DNA of 64,000 nucleotides. It comes from Herbiconiux solani NBRC 106740 (GTDB taxonomy: Bacteria; Actinomycetota; Actinomycetes; Actinomycetales; Microbacteriaceae). Below, piece by piece: positions 61,343 through 64,000 of the stretch. A program made the translations under genes and the position numbers. The stretch is from positions 186,001 to 250,000 of the forward strand of contig NZ_BCST01000006.1 of assembly GCF_001571005.1 (NCBI RefSeq), in the 5' to 3' direction. The notes below the pieces were generated by a model. That model ran no database searches. It was not told the DNA's origin and saw nothing but the letters and a program-made list of their open reading frames with translations. Every line of letters begins with the position of its first letter. The stretch's first letter is position 1.

Positions 61343-61879
61343 ATGAGCGACCGCCGCGACGACGACGAGGCCCTGGGCTGGGCCGGGGACGACGACCCCA
61401 CCCTCAGCCCGGAGGGGCTGCCGGCCCGCGAGGCGGACGCGGAGCAGCCGACGCGGCTGACGGATGGCCTTGCGGCGCCCGCCGCATCCACCGCATCCAC
61501 CGTTCCCGCCCGCCCCACGGTGCTCGACGAGGCCGAGGATGCGGAGGACCGCGCCGCCGAACGCGAGCTCGCCGACGCCGAGACCGCGGGCGCCCAGCTC
61601 AGCTCCGCCGCCCTGATCGGCCTCGGCGTGCTCGGTGGCATCTACCTGCTCTACACGATCGGCTGGATCGTGAGCTTCTCGCGCTACCAGACCCCGATCA
61701 CCGTCGACTTCTCGGTCGTCACCTACCGCATCGCGCAGAGCCTCGCCGTCGCGGCCTCGCCGCTGTGGTTCGTCAGCACGCTGCTCCTGACCCAGCGACG
61801 GGATGCGCGCTACCGCTTCCTCTGGCTCGTGATCGGCGTGCTCGTGCTGGTGCCCTGGCCCTTCCTGATGGGATTCTGA
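61343..61879 (+). CDS. Membrane protein with acidic N-terminus, unknown
   Basis: 178 residues. The first 90 are disordered, Ala/Asp/Glu-rich; three hydrophobic helices follow (about 90-112, 120-147 and 158-176) with YLLYTIGWIVSFSRY between them. Overlaps nothing; the next gene starts 2 bp later, so the two form a pair. Confidence 0.75.
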   Translation: MSDRRDDDEALGWAGDDDPTLSPEGLPAREADAEQPTRLTDGLAAPAASTASTVPARPTVLDEAEDAEDRAAERELADAETAGAQLSSAALIGLGVLGGIYLLYTIGWIVSFSRYQTPITVDFSVVTYRIAQSLAVAASPLWFVSTLLLTQRRDARYRFLWLVIGVLVLVPWPFLMGF

Positions 61880-61880
61880 C

Positions 61881-62249
61881 GTGACGGACGCAGCGGGCGC
61901 GGGACGCGCATCCACTCTTCAGCAGGAGAAGCCCGCCAAGCGCGGCTTCTCGACCTTCGGCCGCTCGGGCTGGGCGATCGCGGTGCTCTTCGCCTTCCTG
62001 TACGCGTACCACCTGTGGGGCGGGCTCGCGAACCTCGTCGGGGTCGTCTCGACCTTCTCGAGCTTCGGCGTCGAGATGGGCGGCAGCGTCTGGACGCTGG
62101 TGATCGCCTACGCCGCCGTGCCGATCGTCGTCTACGCCGCGGCGCTGCTCGTGGGCCGCACGCTCCGCAACGGGGAGCGCGCCGTCGTATTCGTGGTGGG
62201 CTTCGCGGTCGTCTCGGTCATCTCGCTGGGCATCCTCGCGATCGCCTGA
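61881..62249 (+). CDS. Membrane protein, partner of the preceding gene
   Basis: 122 residues from GTG 61881. Three hydrophobic helices (about 28-48, 63-85 and 98-120; SGWAIAVLFAFLYAYHLWGG). No family recognised; cotranscription with the preceding membrane protein suggests a two-part membrane unit. Confidence 0.72.
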   Translation: MTDAAGAGRASTLQQEKPAKRGFSTFGRSGWAIAVLFAFLYAYHLWGGLANLVGVVSTFSSFGVEMGGSVWTLVIAYAAVPIVVYAAALLVGRTLRNGERAVVFVVGFAVVSVISLGILAIA

Positions 62250-62265
62250 GCGACTGCCTCGCCCG

Positions 62266-62676
62266 TCAGAGGAACGCGACGACGAGCACCAGCGCGGCCA
62301 GCACGACCTGCCCGACGAGCCTCGGCCAGAACGGGATCGCCAGCGCCCCGAACTTCTCGCGGCGCCCGGCCGCATAGGCGTTCGCCGGGAAGACGCAGGC
62401 CAGGAACAGCACGAGCGCGATGCCGGCGGCGATCCGCGTCGGCGGGAACAGCAGCCCCAGCCCGCCCGCGATCTCGCAGACCCCGGTGAGGTAGACCAGC
62501 GTCAGCGGGGTGACCCGGCCGTCCGGCCGGAGCCACGGCGGGATCATCGCCGCCATGGTGCGCGCCGACCGGGGGACGAAGTGATTCACGCCCATCCCGA
62601 TGAACACGACGGCGATCAGGATGCGGAGGATCGTGACGACGACATCGAGCGTCACAGAGCCGGTTGCGGAGTCCAT
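62266..62676 (-). CDS. DoxX-family membrane protein
   Basis: 136 residues, four helices, with the DoxX pattern ILRILIAVVFIGMGVNHFVP, VYLTGVCEIAGGLGLLFP and FPANAYAAG. Members link membrane thiol or quinone redox in other bacteria; role here unknown. Divergent from serA. Confidence 0.85.
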   Translation of the reverse strand: MDSATGSVTLDVVVTILRILIAVVFIGMGVNHFVPRSARTMAAMIPPWLRPDGRVTPLTLVYLTGVCEIAGGLGLLFPPTRIAAGIALVLFLACVFPANAYAAGRREKFGALAIPFWPRLVGQVVLAALVLVVAFL

Positions 62677-62740
62677 GCCCTCATTCTCGCTGCACTACAG
62701 TTGAGAAGTTCCCCCGCCGAAGAACCGAAGGACCCGTCTC

Positions 62741-64000
62741 GTGTCGAAGCCGGTCGTGCTGATCGCCGAAGAACTCTCTCCCGCCACCGTCGACGCCCTC
62801 GGGCCCGACTTCGACGTGCGCTCCGTCGACGGGACCGACAGGCCCGCCCTGCTGGCCGCGCTCGCCGATGCGAACGCCATCCTCGTGCGCTCCGCGACCA
62901 AGGTCGACGCCGAGGCCATCGCCGCGGCCCCGAAGCTGCAGGTCGTCGCCCGCGCCGGAGTCGGCCTCGACAACGTCGACATCAAGGCGGCCACCACCGC
63001 CGGCGTCATGGTGGTCAACGCGCCCACCTCGAACATCGTCTCGGCGGCCGAGCTCACCGTCGGCCACATCCTGAGCCTGGCCCGCCACATCCCCGCCGCC
63101 CACGCCGCGCTCGCGCAGGGGCAGTGGAAGCGGTCGGCCTACACAGGTGTCGAGCTGTTCGAGAAGACCGTCGGCATCATCGGCCTCGGCCGCATCGGCG
63201 CGCTGATCACCGCGCGCCTGCAGGCCTTCGGCGTGAACGTGATCGCCTACGACCCCTACGTCACCGGCGCCCGCGCCCAGCAGCTCGGCGTCACCCTGGT
63301 GACCCTCGACGAGCTGCTCGAGCAGAGCGACTTCATCACGATCCACATGCCGAAGACGCCCGAGACCACGGGCATGATCTCGGACGAGCAGCTGGCCAAG
63401 ATGAAGCCGACCGCGTTCATCGTGAACGTCGCCCGTGGCGGCCTGATCGACGAGGATGCGCTCTACCGCGCCCTGACGAACAACGTGATCGCCGGAGCCG
63501 GGCTCGACGTCTTCGTCTCCGAGCCGCCGAAGGACTCGCCGCTGCTCGCGCTGCCGAACGTGGTCGTCACCCCGCACCTCGGCGCCTCGACCGACGAGGC
63601 TCAGGAGAAGGCGGGCGTCTCGGTCGCGAAGTCGGTGCGCCTCGCGCTCTCCGGCGAACTGGTCCCGGATGCGGTCAACGTCGCCGGCGGGGTCATCGAC
63701 CCGTACGTGCGCCCCGGCATCCCGCTGATCGAGAAGCTCGGCCAGGTCTTCTCCGGTCTCGCCGAGAGCCCCCTGACGAGCATCGACGTCGTCGTCAAGG
63801 GCGAGCTCGCCGACTACGACGTGAGCGTGCTGAAGCTCGCCGCGCTCAAGGGCGTCTTCACCAACGTCGTGAGCGAGAGCGTCTCGTACGTGAACGCGCC
63901 CCTGCTCGCCGAGCAGCGCGGAGTGACCGTGCGGCTGATCACCGACCCCGTGTCGGAGGAGTACCGCAACGTCATCACCCTGAGCGGTGCGCTCAGCGAC
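62741..64000 (+). CDS. serA: D-3-phosphoglycerate dehydrogenase (partial, runs off the window)
   Basis: First step of serine synthesis. 420 codons are visible, open to the window edge; the family is about 530 residues. NAD site VGIIGLGRIGALITARLQAF, catalytic Arg in VNVARGGLIDEDAL, Glu in VSEPP, His in PHLGASTDEAQEK, then the extra allosteric-substrate-binding domain; the ACT domain would lie beyond. GTG 62741 fits the family start (KPVVLIAEELSPATVDAL). Presence of the intervening domain indicates the long actinobacterial form. Confidence 0.95.
   Translation, partial: MSKPVVLIAEELSPATVDALGPDFDVRSVDGTDRPALLAALADANAILVRSATKVDAEAIAAAPKLQVVARAGVGLDNVDIKAATTAGVMVVNAPTSNIVSAAELTVGHILSLARHIPAAHAALAQGQWKRSAYTGVELFEKTVGIIGLGRIGALITARLQAFGVNVIAYDPYVTGARAQQLGVTLVTLDELLEQSDFITIHMPKTPETTGMISDEQLAKMKPTAFIVNVARGGLIDEDALYRALTNNVIAGAGLDVFVSEPPKDSPLLALPNVVVTPHLGASTDEAQEKAGVSVAKSVRLALSGELVPDAVNVAGGVIDPYVRPGIPLIEKLGQVFSGLAESPLTSIDVVVKGELADYDVSVLKLAALKGVFTNVVSESVSYVNAPLLAEQRGVTVRLITDPVSEEYRNVITLSGALSD

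Overview
The window is high-GC DNA with actinobacterial signature genes (a WhiB-type Fe-S regulator, long-form HPF, an Rv3235-family protein, a PdtaS-type histidine kinase). Gene content and the order hpf-secA-Rv3235-like-pdtaS-whiB1 parallel mycobacterial chromosomes, while protein style suggests Microbacteriaceae. I infer the family; no marker such as 16S rRNA is present to prove it.

Layout: (1) 1-7954, host core genes: ribosome hibernation factor, SecA, Rv3235-family protein, PdtaS-like kinase, WhiB1-like regulator, a membrane protein and a Bcp peroxiredoxin. (2) 7960-45962, an apparently complete siphovirus-type prophage of about 38 kb integrated at the 3' end of a tRNA-Lys(CTT) gene, bounded by a 38-bp direct repeat. 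(3) 45924-64000, host genes: tRNA-Lys, a large LuxR-family (LAL) regulator flanked by matching palindromes, a glucose-6-phosphate dehydrogenase, an MscS channel, otsA-otsB (trehalose), ilvD-ilvB-ilvH-ilvC (branched-chain amino acids), small membrane proteins, DoxX and the start of serA.

The prophage reads as a full temperate genome. On the plus strand at its right end lie the immunity repressor, an ImmA-type protease and a tyrosine integrase in overlapping order. Everything from 43645 leftwards to 11850 is on the minus strand: early regulators, a recombination set (RuvC-like resolvase, RecE/Cas4-type nuclease, partner protein), HNH protein, replication initiator with iterons inside its own gene, MmcB-like nuclease, DnaB/RepA-like helicase, many small zinc-binding proteins, then HNH, terminases, portal-MuF fusion, protease, capsid, connectors, tail genes with a -1 frameshift, tape measure, minor tail proteins, M15 endolysin, membrane proteins, holin and a tail protein with an SGNH esterase. 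Between the late genes and attL sits a plus-strand cargo cassette (acyltransferase-3, small membrane protein, O-antigen ligase/polymerase-like protein) that looks like a lysogenic-conversion module for surface glycans.

The most interesting signals are: the surface-modification cassette paired with a tail esterase; a lone multiubiquitin-type ubiquitin-like protein at the head of the late operon; a replication origin of five iterons and three AT-rich repeats inside the initiator gene; a divergent switch whose two promoters both appear to give leaderless mRNAs; phage mimicry of the tRNA terminator; an abrupt codon-usage change in the last 280 bp of ilvD; and repeated palindromes around the LuxR gene.
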